From positions 1-11,296 of the forward strand of contig URCB01000055.1 of assembly GCA_900546255.1 (NCBI GenBank): 11,296 bases of DNA, read 5' to 3'. A model generated the notes under the pieces. That model searched no databases. It was not told the DNA's origin and worked only from the letters and a program-made list of their open reading frames with translations. Source of the DNA: an uncultured Eubacteriales bacterium. Its GTDB lineage: Bacteria > Bacillota > Clostridia > Oscillospirales > Oscillospiraceae. Of the stretch, positions 1 through 6,532 are shown piece by piece (position 1 is the stretch's first letter; every line of letters begins with the position of its first letter). A program made the translations under genes and the position numbers.

Positions 1-108
1 GGGCTTTCTCTAGAGAAAGCCTGGATCCCCCGCCCGGGACCGGGCGGGAAACCACGCCGCAGGTGCTAACCTGCGCCGGTCCAGAAGCCCCCCTGCCGAC
101 ACCGGCAG
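1..108 (+). repeat. Left copy of a four-module palindromic repeat
   Basis: The stretch is almost entirely dyad symmetry. Module a is the perfect 20-bp palindrome GGCTTTCTCTAGAGAAAGCC at 2-21. Module b is a CCCGCCCGG/CCGGGCGGG-type hairpin at about 29-48. Module c is GCAGGT-GCTA-ACCTGC at 59-74. Module d is CTGCCG-ACAC-CGGCAG at 93-108. A GGATCC joins a and b. Positions 1-87 match the reverse complement of 11203-11289 at 79 of 87 positions, with 1-48 identical. Most differences fall in the loop of module c, where the stem is kept (GCTA here, CTGG in the other copy). No ORF, transposase or clear target duplication is visible. It may be truncated by the window edge. It ends about 20 bp upstream of the glycyl-tRNA synthetase promoter. 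The family is unknown to me; a REP/BIME- or MITE-like intergenic element is the likeliest class. Confidence 0.85.
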
Positions 109-128
109 AAAAACCCTCCCCCCACGCC

Positions 129-157
129 TTGACGAAGGCGTAAAAAGGTGGTAGAAT
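129..157 (+). promoter_or_regulatory. Sigma-A-type promoter of the T-box/glyQS transcript
   Basis: A -35 box TTGACG (129-134) and a -10 box TAGAAT (152-157) are separated by exactly 17 bp, each matching the sigma-70/sigma-A consensus at 5 of 6 positions. Transcription would begin near 164-166, just before the GATGAAA that opens the T-box leader. The -35 box lies inside a short dyad (CGCCTT/AAGGCG, 125-140), which may be chance. Confidence 0.85.
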
Positions 158-164
158 ACCCCCC

Positions 165-396
165 GATGAAACAGGCTGTGACCGGGAGGAGTACCCCACT
201 TCCCCGCCCAAAGAGAGGAGCCGGACGGTGCAAGGCTCTGGCGGCAGTGGAGGGAAGGCGCCCGTAAGCCGCGGGGAGGCAATGCCCCGCCGGTTCCCCC
301 GCCGTTACCGGGTTCGAGTGCGGGCCTATCCTTGGCCCGAATTCAGGTGGCACCACGGAAGCTTTCCGCCCTGAGCATTGGCTCAGGGCGTTTTTT
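165..396 (+). promoter_or_regulatory. Glycine-specific T-box riboswitch
   Basis: This leader lets uncharged tRNA-Gly switch on the downstream synthetase by transcription antitermination. Stem I has a base helix (174-177/267-270), then 184-186/261-263. The loop-E strand AGTA (190-193) lies opposite GAA (254-256), directly followed by the likely specifier GGC (257-259), a glycine codon. Above it are helices 196-200/246-250 and 204-208/240-244, and a distal loop GGTGCAA (227-233) fitting the family GNUGNRA motif. Stem-loops follow at 271-290 and 321-339. The T-box proper is CAGGTGGCACCACGG (344-358): CAGG pairs with CCTG (370-373) and ACGG with the CCG at 366-368, leaving the tRNA-acceptor bulge TGGCACC (348-354). 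This antiterminator is mutually exclusive with the terminator at 367-390. An odd point is that the bulge base N is C, where a tRNA-Gly with U73 would favour A. Confidence 0.93.
367..396 (+). terminator. T-box attenuator terminator
   Basis: A perfect 10-bp stem CGCCCTGAGC/GCTCAGGGCG (367-376/381-390) with a 4-base loop is followed by six T (391-396). Its 5' arm is shared with the T-box antiterminator 3' strand, so it forms only when tRNA-Gly is charged. It lies 61 bp upstream of the synthetase start codon. Confidence 0.95.
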
Positions 397-457
397 CGCC
401 CCGAGGGCCGCCGGTTTCTGTACCCTGTCAATTTACAAACGAAGGAGTTTGCGTCAT

Positions 458-1888
458 ATGAAAAACAGCGAAAAGACCATGGAAAAGATTGTGGCCCTGT
501 GCAAGGGCCGGGGCTTCGTCTTCCCCGGCAGCGAAATTTACGGCGGCCTGGCCAACACCTGGGACTACGGCCCCCTGGGCGTGGAGCTGAAGAACAACGT
601 GAAAAAGGCCTGGTGGAAGAAGTTCGTCCAGGAAAACCCCTATAATGTGGGTCTGGACGCCGCCATCCTCATGAACCCCCAGGTGTGGGTGGCCTCCGGC
701 CATGTGGGGGGCTTCTCTGACCCCCTCATGGACTGCAAGGAGTGCAAGGAGCGCTTCCGGGCCGACAAGATCATCGAGGAGTGGTGCCAGGAGAACAACT
801 TCGACCTGGGCAAGTCCGTGGACGCCCTGAGCCAGGCGGAAATGAAGGAATTTGTGGAGGAGCACAACATCCCCTGCCCCTCCTGCGGCGGCCACAACTG
901 GACGGACATCCGCCAGTTCAACCTGATGTTCAAGACCTTCCAGGGGGTCACCGAGGACGCCAAGAACACCGTGTACCTCCGCCCCGAGACCGCCCAGGGC
1001 ATCTTTGTGAACTTCCAGAACGTCCAGCGCACCACCCGGAAGAAGCTGCCCTTCGGCGTCTGCCAGATCGGCAAGTCCTTCCGCAACGAGATCACCCCCG
1101 GCAACTTCACCTTCCGCACCCGGGAGTTTGAGCAGATGGAGCTGGAGTTCTTCTGCAAGCCCGGCACCGAGCTGGAGTGGTTCGCCTACTGGAAGGACTT
1201 CTGCCACAAATGGCTGCTGAACCTGGGGATGCAGGACGGCAACCTCCGCCTCCGGGACCACGACCCCGAGGAGCTCTCCCACTACTCCAACGCCACCACC
1301 GACTTCGAGTTCGCCTTCCCCTTCGGCTGGGGCGAGCTGTGGGGCGTGGCCTCCCGCACCAACTACGACCTGAACGCCCACCAGACCACCTCCGGCAAGG
1401 ACCAGACTTATTTCGACCAGGAGGCAGGGGAGCACTACATCCCCTTCGTCATTGAGCCCTCCCTGGGGGCCGACCGGGTGACCCTGGCCTTCCTGGTGGA
1501 CGCCTACGACGAGGAAGTGGTGGGCCAGGACAAGAACGGCAAGGACGACGTCCGCACCGTTCTGCGCCTGCACCCCGCTCTGGCCCCCTTCAAGTGCGCC
1601 GTGCTCCCCCTGTCCAAGAAGCTGGGCCCCGCCGCCCTGGAGATCCGGGACCAGCTGAGCAAGGAGTTCATGGTGGACTATGACGAGGCCGGCTCCATCG
1701 GCAAGCGCTACCGCCGCCAGGACGAGATCGGCACCCCCTACTGCATCACCGTGGACTTCGACACCGTGGGCGACGGGGAGAAGGAGGCCGACCACTGCGT
1801 CACCGTCCGGGACCGGGACACCATGGAGCAGGTCCGGCTGCCCATCGCTCAGCTGAAGGACTACCTGCGGGAAAAGGTGACTTTCTAA
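458..1888 (+). CDS. glyQS: Glycine--tRNA ligase, single-chain (alpha2) type
   Basis: The 476-residue cytoplasmic class II aminoacyl-tRNA synthetase charges tRNA-Gly with glycine using ATP. It is the homodimeric type, often annotated glyS or glyQS, not the alpha2beta2 type. The N-terminus carries the typical [14 protein letters not shown] signature. Paired cysteines C93/C96 and C140/C143 look like a zinc-ribbon insertion in the catalytic domain. Class II motif 2 is seen as FRNEITP (R209-N210-E211) and motif 3 as [11 protein letters not shown] (R340). The anticodon-binding domain follows from about residue 370 to the end. Length fits the family. The ATG at 458 is chosen because GAAGGAG (441-447) precedes it; the longer in-frame start at 332 would translate the T-box terminator. 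Expression should rise when tRNA-Gly is uncharged. No convincing U-tract terminator follows the gene. Confidence 0.97.
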   Translation: MKNSEKTMEKIVALCKGRGFVFPGSEIYGGLANTWDYGPLGVELKNNVKKAWWKKFVQENPYNVGLDAAILMNPQVWVASGHVGGFSDPLMDCKECKERFRADKIIEEWCQENNFDLGKSVDALSQAEMKEFVEEHNIPCPSCGGHNWTDIRQFNLMFKTFQGVTEDAKNTVYLRPETAQGIFVNFQNVQRTTRKKLPFGVCQIGKSFRNEITPGNFTFRTREFEQMELEFFCKPGTELEWFAYWKDFCHKWLLNLGMQDGNLRLRDHDPEELSHYSNATTDFEFAFPFGWGELWGVASRTNYDLNAHQTTSGKDQTYFDQEAGEHYIPFVIEPSLGADRVTLAFLVDAYDEEVVGQDKNGKDDVRTVLRLHPALAPFKCAVLPLSKKLGPAALEIRDQLSKEFMVDYDEAGSIGKRYRRQDEIGTPYCITVDFDTVGDGEKEADHCVTVRDRDTMEQVRLPIAQLKDYLREKVTF

Positions 1889-1976
1889 AAAGTTTTCAAA
1901 AAGTTAACCTTTTTTGATTGCATTTTTTCACAGAATGGGTCTAAATAGGGAAAGACCTGCCGACCAGGCGTTTTCT

Positions 1977-2018
1977 GGGGGTGGGTGCGGCTGTGCTTGC
2001 ACGGCTGCGCCCGCCCCC
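1977..2018 (+). other. Long GC-rich hairpin after glyQS
   Basis: GGGGGTGGGTGCGGCT (1977-1992) can pair with GGCTGCGCCCGCCCCC (2003-2018) over 16 bp. Four of these pairs are G-U in RNA on the + strand, and the loop can add a GTG/CAC closing helix. The four G-U pairs mean the fold is better as + strand RNA than as minus-strand RNA or DNA cruciform. A T-run (2027-2031) begins only 8 bases after the stem, so it is at best a non-classical terminator of the glyQS transcript. The preceding AT-rich stretch 1884-1930 also has a very weak AAAAAG/CTTTTT hairpin (1898-1914). Confidence 0.5.
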
Positions 2019-2040
2019 GGGATGTCTTTTTGCACCAACT

Positions 2041-2067
2041 GGCAGGCCAACCTACCACCGGCCTGCC
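2041..2067 (+). other. Hairpin next to the ribosome binding site of the first LTA-synthase gene
   Basis: A perfect 8-bp inverted repeat GGCAGGCC/GGCCTGCC (2041-2048/2060-2067) encloses an 11-base loop and ends 8 bases before AAAGGAGG (2076-2083). It would form in the 5' untranslated RNA. The loop and 3' arm share the 11-mer CTACCACCGGC (2052-2062) with module d of the right-hand terminal repeat read on the minus strand. It may be a relative or relic of that element. Confidence 0.55.
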
Positions 2068-2095
2068 AGGCCGGCAAAGGAGGCTAATCCAAAGT

Positions 2096-4009
2096 ATGGC
2101 AACCCATCCAAAGAAACTCGAAAAAAAGCAGGAGGGCAAGGCCCTGGGCCTGACCTTCTGGCAGTGCTTCGCCCGGAACCGGTTGTACAGCACCTCCGTT
2201 CCGGGGATCAAACCCTATCTGTACATTATCCCCTTCTTCCTGGCCTATTTTGTGCTGGACCTCTCCCTGCGGTTTACCTACCGGGGGGCGGGGATCGTGG
2301 GGGTTAAGTTCCTGCCGGCCAGTTTGTTCACCTTGGGGTGGGCCCTGGTGTTTGCCGGGCTGGTATTCTTCCTGCCCAAAATTCCCCGGTGGTTCGTCCG
2401 GTGCGTGCCCTTGGTGACCTTTGTGGTCATCGCCATCACCCACAGCGGGTTTATGAGTGCCTTCCGCCGGTTCTTCTCCTTCTCCGTGCTCACCTATGGG
2501 GGAACGGGGGAGTTTATGGACGCGTCCTACATCAAGATCGACTGGAAGGTCATCGTGGGGGCGGCCATCGCGGTGCTGCTGATGATGACCTCCGGCCGGC
2601 TGCTGAAGGTCATCCCCCCGAAGCCGGTGAAGGCTTCCGTCCTGGCAGGGGTGGCGGCCTTCCTGGTGGGGGTGGGGGTCATCGCCTTTACCCACTTCCA
2701 CTACTTCCCCGTGGCGGACACGGTGATCTGGGAGACCTCCCAGGAGGACAACCGGAGCAAGGCCTACCACGAACTCAGCGACAGCACCAACGCCCTCATG
2801 GTCAGCGGTCTGTACCAGTACACCGTCCGGGACCTGGTCCGGCAGGTGTTCCCCGCCAACACCATGAGTAACGAGGAGCGGCAGCAGGTGGACCAGTATG
2901 TGGCCGAGTACGAGGCCGCCCAGACGGACAACGAGTACACCGGCCTGCTGGCAGGGAAAAACGTCATCCTGGTCCAGCTGGAGGCCATTGACACCTGGAT
3001 GCTCCAGGAGGCCTACATGCCCAACCTGTCCAAGCTGAAGGCGGAGTCGATCTCCTTCACCAACCACTACACCCCGGCTTACATCACGGCGGGCACCTTC
3101 AACACGGAGTTTATGACCAACACCGGCCTGCTCCCCGCCACCGGGGGGATTGCCACCTCCGTCTATGGGAACAACAGCTTCCCCTACTCCCTGGCCAACC
3201 TCTTCGGCCAGCAGGGGTACACCGCCCGCTCCTTCCACAACAGCCGTGGAAACATCTACGACCGGGGCACCATCCACCCCAACCTGGGCTATGAGAAGTA
3301 CTATGGGTACGAGGACCTGGCCATGGAAAACTACCAGATGGACCGCTACCTCATCAACGGCTTTGACCAGATGACCGAGGGGAACCCCTTCTTCTCCTTC
3401 GTCATCACCCTTTCTGGCCACGGTCCCTACGGTGAGGACAACCCCAGCTACCAGGCCCACGCTGAGGCCGCCCAGGCGGCTGCCCAGCGAACCGACGGCA
3501 ACTACGTCTACGCCGTGGCCGGGGCCATGGAGACCGACCAGTTCATCGGGGAGTTGGTGGATTCCCTCACCCAGGCCAACCTGTTGGAGGACACCGTCCT
3601 CATCTTCTACGCCGACCACTACAACTACTACATGATGGACGACGCCCTGAACATGGACATCAAGGGCGTGGACAACATGAACATGCTCCAGCACACCGAC
3701 TTCTTCATCTGGTCGTCGGACCTGGAGGCCACCCAGGTGGACAAGGTCACCTCCTCGGTGGATGTGCTGCCCACCATCGCCAACCTCTTCGGGCTGGACA
3801 CCTCCGGCGCCTTCCTGGTGGGCCACGACGGCCTGGGGGACCAGGGGGGATACGTCTTCTTCTCCGACGGCAGCTGGTATGATGGGGAGACCTATTGGTC
3901 CAGCCAGGGCGGCGGCACCGGCGACCCGGACCGGTCTGCGGAGATCACCAAACTCACCACCCTCAGCAACTGGGTGCTGGCGGGGGACTACTACCGCAGC
4001 CAGGAATAG
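2096..4009 (+). CDS. LTA synthase family (sulfatase-fold) phosphoglycerol transferase, paralogue 1
   Basis: This 637-residue polytopic membrane enzyme probably transfers glycerol-phosphate from phosphatidylglycerol to a growing lipoteichoic-acid-like chain or another surface glycan. Five membrane segments are seen at about residues 40-58, 72-93, 100-118, 150-167 and 180-199, followed by a large extracytoplasmic sulfatase-fold domain. Residues expected for LtaS catalysis are present by motif: metal ligand E296 (NVILVQLEAID), nucleophile T334 (AGTFNTEFM), H381 and R390 (FHNSRGNIYDR), H442 (SGHGPY), and D507-H508 (YADHY). The tryptophan usual in the LtaS active site appears to be tyrosine here. 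The start at 2096 follows AAAGGAGG (2076-2083); an in-frame ATG at 1985 would run through the hairpins and lacks a good site. A related gene follows 136 bp later. Whether it is the main polymerase or a primase-type enzyme cannot be told from the sequence. Confidence 0.9.
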   Translation: MATHPKKLEKKQEGKALGLTFWQCFARNRLYSTSVPGIKPYLYIIPFFLAYFVLDLSLRFTYRGAGIVGVKFLPASLFTLGWALVFAGLVFFLPKIPRWFVRCVPLVTFVVIAITHSGFMSAFRRFFSFSVLTYGGTGEFMDASYIKIDWKVIVGAAIAVLLMMTSGRLLKVIPPKPVKASVLAGVAAFLVGVGVIAFTHFHYFPVADTVIWETSQEDNRSKAYHELSDSTNALMVSGLYQYTVRDLVRQVFPANTMSNEERQQVDQYVAEYEAAQTDNEYTGLLAGKNVILVQLEAIDTWMLQEAYMPNLSKLKAESISFTNHYTPAYITAGTFNTEFMTNTGLLPATGGIATSVYGNNSFPYSLANLFGQQGYTARSFHNSRGNIYDRGTIHPNLGYEKYYGYEDLAMENYQMDRYLINGFDQMTEGNPFFSFVITLSGHGPYGEDNPSYQAHAEAAQAAAQRTDGNYVYAVAGAMETDQFIGELVDSLTQANLLEDTVLIFYADHYNYYMMDDALNMDIKGVDNMNMLQHTDFFIWSSDLEATQVDKVTSSVDVLPTIANLFGLDTSGAFLVGHDGLGDQGGYVFFSDGSWYDGETYWSSQGGGTGDPDRSAEITKLTTLSNWVLAGDYYRSQE

Positions 4010-4047
4010 CGGCCCCCAACGCCCATCCCATACATAAGAACTCATTG

Positions 4048-4085
4048 CGGCGCCTTGCCCTGTCACCCCATAGGGCAAGGCGCCG
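4048..4085 (+). other. Perfect 14-bp hairpin between the two LTA-synthase genes
   Basis: CGGCGCCTTGCCCT (4048-4061) pairs perfectly with AGGGCAAGGCGCCG (4072-4085) around a 10-base loop, 38 bp after the first transferase stop. There is no T-run on either side, so it is not a classical intrinsic terminator. It could slow transcription, protect the 3' end of the upstream mRNA, or be an intergenic palindromic element. Confidence 0.6.
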
Positions 4086-4102
4086 TGGCATAACAAGATC
4101 CA

Positions 4103-4127
4103 CTGCCGGTTGGGCCCCAACCGGCAG
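4103..4127 (+). other. Hairpin abutting the ribosome binding site of the second LTA-synthase gene
   Basis: CTGCCGGTTGG (4103-4113) pairs perfectly with CCAACCGGCAG (4117-4127) over 11 bp with a 3-base loop, and ends 2 bases before AAGGAGGG (4130-4137). It shares the CTGCCG/CGGCAG arms of module d of the terminal repeats. The placement matches that of the hairpin at 2041-2067 upstream of the first paralogue. Confidence 0.6.
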
Positions 4128-4145
4128 GCAAGGAGGGAACCACCG

Positions 4146-5942
4146 ATGGAAATGGAAAAGGAAACACAACAAAAACCCACCCCCCGCCGCTCTGCCCTGG
4201 TCACCCTGGTGCTGCTGGTGGCGGTGGGCGTGGTGTTCAGCCTCTTTTCCCTGGCCCTGTCGGCCTGGGAGGGGATCAGCTGGGGCGGCAACCCGGAACT
4301 CTTCCTCTGGAATGCCCTGCCGGTGCTGCTGCTGTTGGGCCTGCTGTGGCTGGCCACCGGGCAGGCCTGGCTGTCCTGCCTGGTGGTGGGGGCGCTGCTG
4401 TTCCTCCTCACCGGGGGGAACTATTTCAAGCTCCTCTTCCGCAGCGAGCCCATGCTGTGGGAGGACCTGTACCACATCCGGGAGGGCCTGGGCATGTCCG
4501 ACCAGTACCACGTGGCCCTCACCCCCCTGATGATCGGGTGGATCGTGGTCATCGTGGCCTGTACGGTGCTGCTGTTCTTCCTGGGGAAGGGCCGGCCCAA
4601 GGTGGTGCCCCGGCTCATCGCCCTGGCGGCGGTGGTGGCGGTGGGCGCGGTGAGCTTTTTCTACGTCTACCTGGACGATGACCGCTACAATGCCCTGGCC
4701 GGGGACCACGCCCAGAAGGAGGTGGAGGCCTACGCCGCCACCGGGGTGGTCTACCCCTTCCTCCACAGCGTGGGGGACTATCTGGAGGCCTATGCCTCCT
4801 ATGACGCCGCTGCGGCCCAGGCCATCCTCAGCCAGTACGAGGACGGGGTGATCCCCGAGGAGAAGAAGGTGAACCTCATCTCCATCCAGCTGGAGGCCTT
4901 TGCCGACCTCTCCCTGTACGACATCGACGGCCTCTCCCCCGACGTCTACCGGGGGTTCCACGCCCTCCAGGCGGAGAGCTACACCGGCACCCTCATCACC
5001 GACATCTTCGCCGGGGGCACTGCGGAGACCGAGTGGGCCGTCCTCACCGGGGGCAACCGCCACGGGGACTTCGCCTACGACACCAACTCCGTGGCCTGGT
5101 ACCTCAAGAGCCAGGGGTACACCGCCAACGGCTCCCACCCCTGCCGGGACTGGTTCTACAACCGCCTGACGGTGAACCCCAACCTGGGCCTGGATGACTA
5201 CCTCTTCACCGACAACTACTACGAGCAGTTCATCGCCGAGGGGGAGGACGTGGCCTACGACGATGTGTTCTTTCCCGATCTGGAGGCGCGGCTCACGGAG
5301 TACTTTTCCACCAACGAGGCCCCTCTCTTCTCTTTCAACGTCACCTACCAGGGCCACGGACCCTATAATACGGAGTATACGTATTGGGGCAGCAGCTACT
5401 GCACCGGGGACTATGCCCCGGCCACCAGCAACGCCTTGAACAACTACTTCTACGTGATCCAGAACACCTCGGAGCACCTGTTGGATTTTACCGAGTACCT
5501 GGACACCCTGGACGAGCCGGTGGTCCTCCTCCTCTACGGGGACCACAAGCCCTGGATGGGCAACAACGGGTCCATGTACGCCGAGCTGGGCATCAGCTTG
5601 GACACCACCACCGAGGAGGGGTTTCGCAACTACTACTCCACCTGGTACCTCATCTGGGGCAACCAGGCCGCCAAGGACCTGCTGGGGGAGGACTTCCAGG
5701 GCCAGGGGCCGGACCTGTCCCCCTGCTTCCTGATGAATGAAGTCTTTGCGCTCATCGGCTGGGAGGGCTCTGCCTACATGCAGGCCCAGCGGGAGACCGC
5801 CCACACCCTCCCCGTCCTCCACACCACCGGCTGGGTGGAGGAGAACGGGGTGCTCACCGCCACCCCTTCGGAAGAAGCCCAGGCGCGGGTGGAGGAATTC
5901 CAAAATCTCTCCTCCTATGACCGGAACCATTTTGCGTATTGA
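4146..5942 (+). CDS. LTA synthase family (sulfatase-fold) phosphoglycerol transferase, paralogue 2
   Basis: The 598-residue membrane protein has the same plan as its upstream neighbour but a clearly different sequence. Five hydrophobic segments lie at about residues 17-40, 53-72, 74-94, 125-147 and 155-175. Between them is an N-Y-F-K...R-x-E-P...W-E-D-L stretch (92-108) like that seen in several LTA-synthase-like families. The extracytoplasmic sulfatase-fold domain keeps E250 (SIQLEAFADL), T292 (AGGTAETEW), H331, W336 and R340 (SHPCRDWFYNR), H404 (GHGPY) and D466-H467 (YGDHKPWM), so it should be active. The ATG at 4146 has an ideal AAGGAGGG (4130-4137) 8 bases upstream; the in-frame ATG at 4110 lies inside a hairpin. 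The pair may divide work as primase and polymerase, or modify different acceptors; that is inference. The TGA (5940-5942) overlaps the first base of a long inverted repeat. Confidence 0.9.
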   Translation: MEMEKETQQKPTPRRSALVTLVLLVAVGVVFSLFSLALSAWEGISWGGNPELFLWNALPVLLLLGLLWLATGQAWLSCLVVGALLFLLTGGNYFKLLFRSEPMLWEDLYHIREGLGMSDQYHVALTPLMIGWIVVIVACTVLLFFLGKGRPKVVPRLIALAAVVAVGAVSFFYVYLDDDRYNALAGDHAQKEVEAYAATGVVYPFLHSVGDYLEAYASYDAAAAQAILSQYEDGVIPEEKKVNLISIQLEAFADLSLYDIDGLSPDVYRGFHALQAESYTGTLITDIFAGGTAETEWAVLTGGNRHGDFAYDTNSVAWYLKSQGYTANGSHPCRDWFYNRLTVNPNLGLDDYLFTDNYYEQFIAEGEDVAYDDVFFPDLEARLTEYFSTNEAPLFSFNVTYQGHGPYNTEYTYWGSSYCTGDYAPATSNALNNYFYVIQNTSEHLLDFTEYLDTLDEPVVLLLYGDHKPWMGNNGSMYAELGISLDTTTEEGFRNYYSTWYLIWGNQAAKDLLGEDFQGQGPDLSPCFLMNEVFALIGWEGSAYMQAQRETAHTLPVLHTTGWVEENGVLTATPSEEAQARVEEFQNLSSYDRNHFAY

Positions 5943-6038
5943 ATTTTGGGAGGGGCGAGCGGGGTTTGCGCTTCGTTCGAGGCGGCAGAGTACGGGGGTG
6001 TCAAGTATTCTGCTTGGTGGGAGGCCCCTCCCAAAATT
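5942..6038 (+). other. Candidate three-way-junction RNA structure or MITE-like element
   Basis: A perfect 15-bp inverted repeat, AATTTTGGGAGGGGC (5942-5956) and its complement (6024-6038), encloses two adjacent hairpins. P2 is CGCTTC-GTTC-GAGGCG (5969-5974/5979-5984), with one T-G apposition. P3 is GCAGAGTAC/GTATTCTGC (5985-5993/6005-6013), with one G-U pair in RNA. P2 and P3 abut with no spacer, so they could stack. The result is a compact three-way junction beginning at the stop codon of the transferase gene. The wobble pairs inside P2 and P3 hint at RNA-level folding. A short inverted-repeat mobile relic with 15-bp ends is the main alternative, although no target duplication is seen. It matches no RNA family I can name. 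Confidence 0.5.
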
Positions 6039-6046
6039 GGGGGATG

Positions 6047-6161
6047 CACCCCGAACCGCGCCGGCGAAGCCGGCACTCTCGGGGTGAGAGGAATATTTTC
6101 CCCGGTACATGCCCGGGGAAAATATGATTGGATTTTTTTCCGCCGGCTGCGGCCGGCGGAA
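6047..6161 (+). other. Cluster of three further perfect hairpins
   Basis: P4 is CACCCCGA (6047-6054) with TCGGGGTG (6079-6086), enclosing GCCGGC-GAA-GCCGGC (6060-6074). P5 is a perfect 13-bp stem ATATTTTCCCCGG/CCGGGGAAAATAT (6093-6105/6113-6125) with a 7-base loop. P6 is TTCCGCCGGC-TGCG-GCCGGCGGAA (6138-6161), 10 bp. A T7 run (6133-6139) lies 8 bases after P5, so P5 could act as a poor terminator, but the run also forms the 5' edge of P6. Together with the structure at 5942-6038 this makes about 220 bases of nearly continuous helix potential. Confidence 0.6.
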
Positions 6162-6532
6162 CTCTGCGAGGCGTGCCCTGCCGGGCGAGGGGGGTTGGAC
6201 GGAAAGGCGGGTTAGGGCCTTCGGGTTTTTTGCGGGCTGCTGCCCGGACCTGCTGCTTTTCCGGGGCAGGCGATGGGACGGAAAGGGGGATGGATACCCT
6301 TAAGGAGGCGACCCACGCCCAAAGTCAGCCGCGCTGACATCGAAGGAGACGAAAGGGGGAGAGAGCGGGGGCTCTCTCCCTTTTGCCTGGGAATGGGGGG
6401 GGTCCAAGGCCTCCCTCTGCCTGGGGTCCGGTGGGCGGGGCCCTTGCCCCTGTCAGGGTGCGATAACCGCACAAATGCCTGCTCTTTTGGTGGGCTTTTC
6501 TTGAAAAAAAGGGAAAAAACCTCCCATCTCTC
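6162..6532. other. Gene-free, hairpin-rich intergenic stretch
   Basis: No credible gene is seen. Small ORFs here have no convincing ribosome binding site before a start codon and run through hairpins and a terminator. Visible structure includes CGGGC-TGCT-GCCCG (6233-6246), GTCAGC-CGC-GCTGAC (about 6324-6338), the terminator at 6357-6384, GTGCG-ATAAC-CGCAC (about 6459-6473), and a weak GCCTGC/GTGGGC stem followed by TTTT (6477-6499). GGACGGAAAGG occurs at 6197-6207 and 6276-6286, and GAAAGGGGGA at 6281-6290 and 6351-6360, giving a loose direct repeat of 70-79 bp. Confidence 0.5.
6357..6384 (+). terminator. Probable intrinsic terminator
   Basis: A perfect 10-bp stem GGGAGAGAGC/GCTCTCTCCC (6357-6366/6371-6380) with a GGGG loop is followed by TTTT (6381-6384). 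The short T-run is partly able to pair with the upstream GAAAGG, so strength is uncertain. It is the best candidate for ending transcripts from the transferase genes before the recJ promoter. Confidence 0.65.

Noticed and set aside
332..457. N-terminal extension of the glycyl-tRNA synthetase from an ATG at 332
   Set aside because: It would translate the T-box and terminator. The ATG at 458 has its own ribosome binding site and begins at the usual family N-terminus.
428..1795. 455-codon open frame on the minus strand across the synthetase gene; similar long minus frames at 2084-4411, 3963-6110, 6829-8637 and 8863-10413
   Set aside because: They mirror genuine + strand genes, have low-complexity Val/Gly/His/Leu-rich translations and no family motifs. 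Such open frames are expected opposite genes with G/C in nearly every third position.
1917..1946. Promoter for the first LTA-synthase gene (TTGCAT, 18 bp, TAAATA)
   Set aside because: The -10 matches the consensus at only three positions, and AT-rich DNA here produces several equally poor candidates.
1985..2095. 37-residue N-terminal extension of the first LTA-synthase protein
   Set aside because: It reads through two hairpins, has no plausible ribosome binding site, and the ATG at 2096 follows AAAGGAGG.
6093..6139. P5 hairpin plus T7 as an intrinsic terminator
   Set aside because: The T-run begins 8 bases after the stem and takes part in the next hairpin, so the geometry is wrong for a classical terminator. 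It is kept only as a hairpin.
6214..6231. AGGGCC-TTCG-GGTTTT followed by further T residues as a terminator
   Set aside because: Only two of the six pairs are G-C and three are G-U, so the stem is too weak to call.
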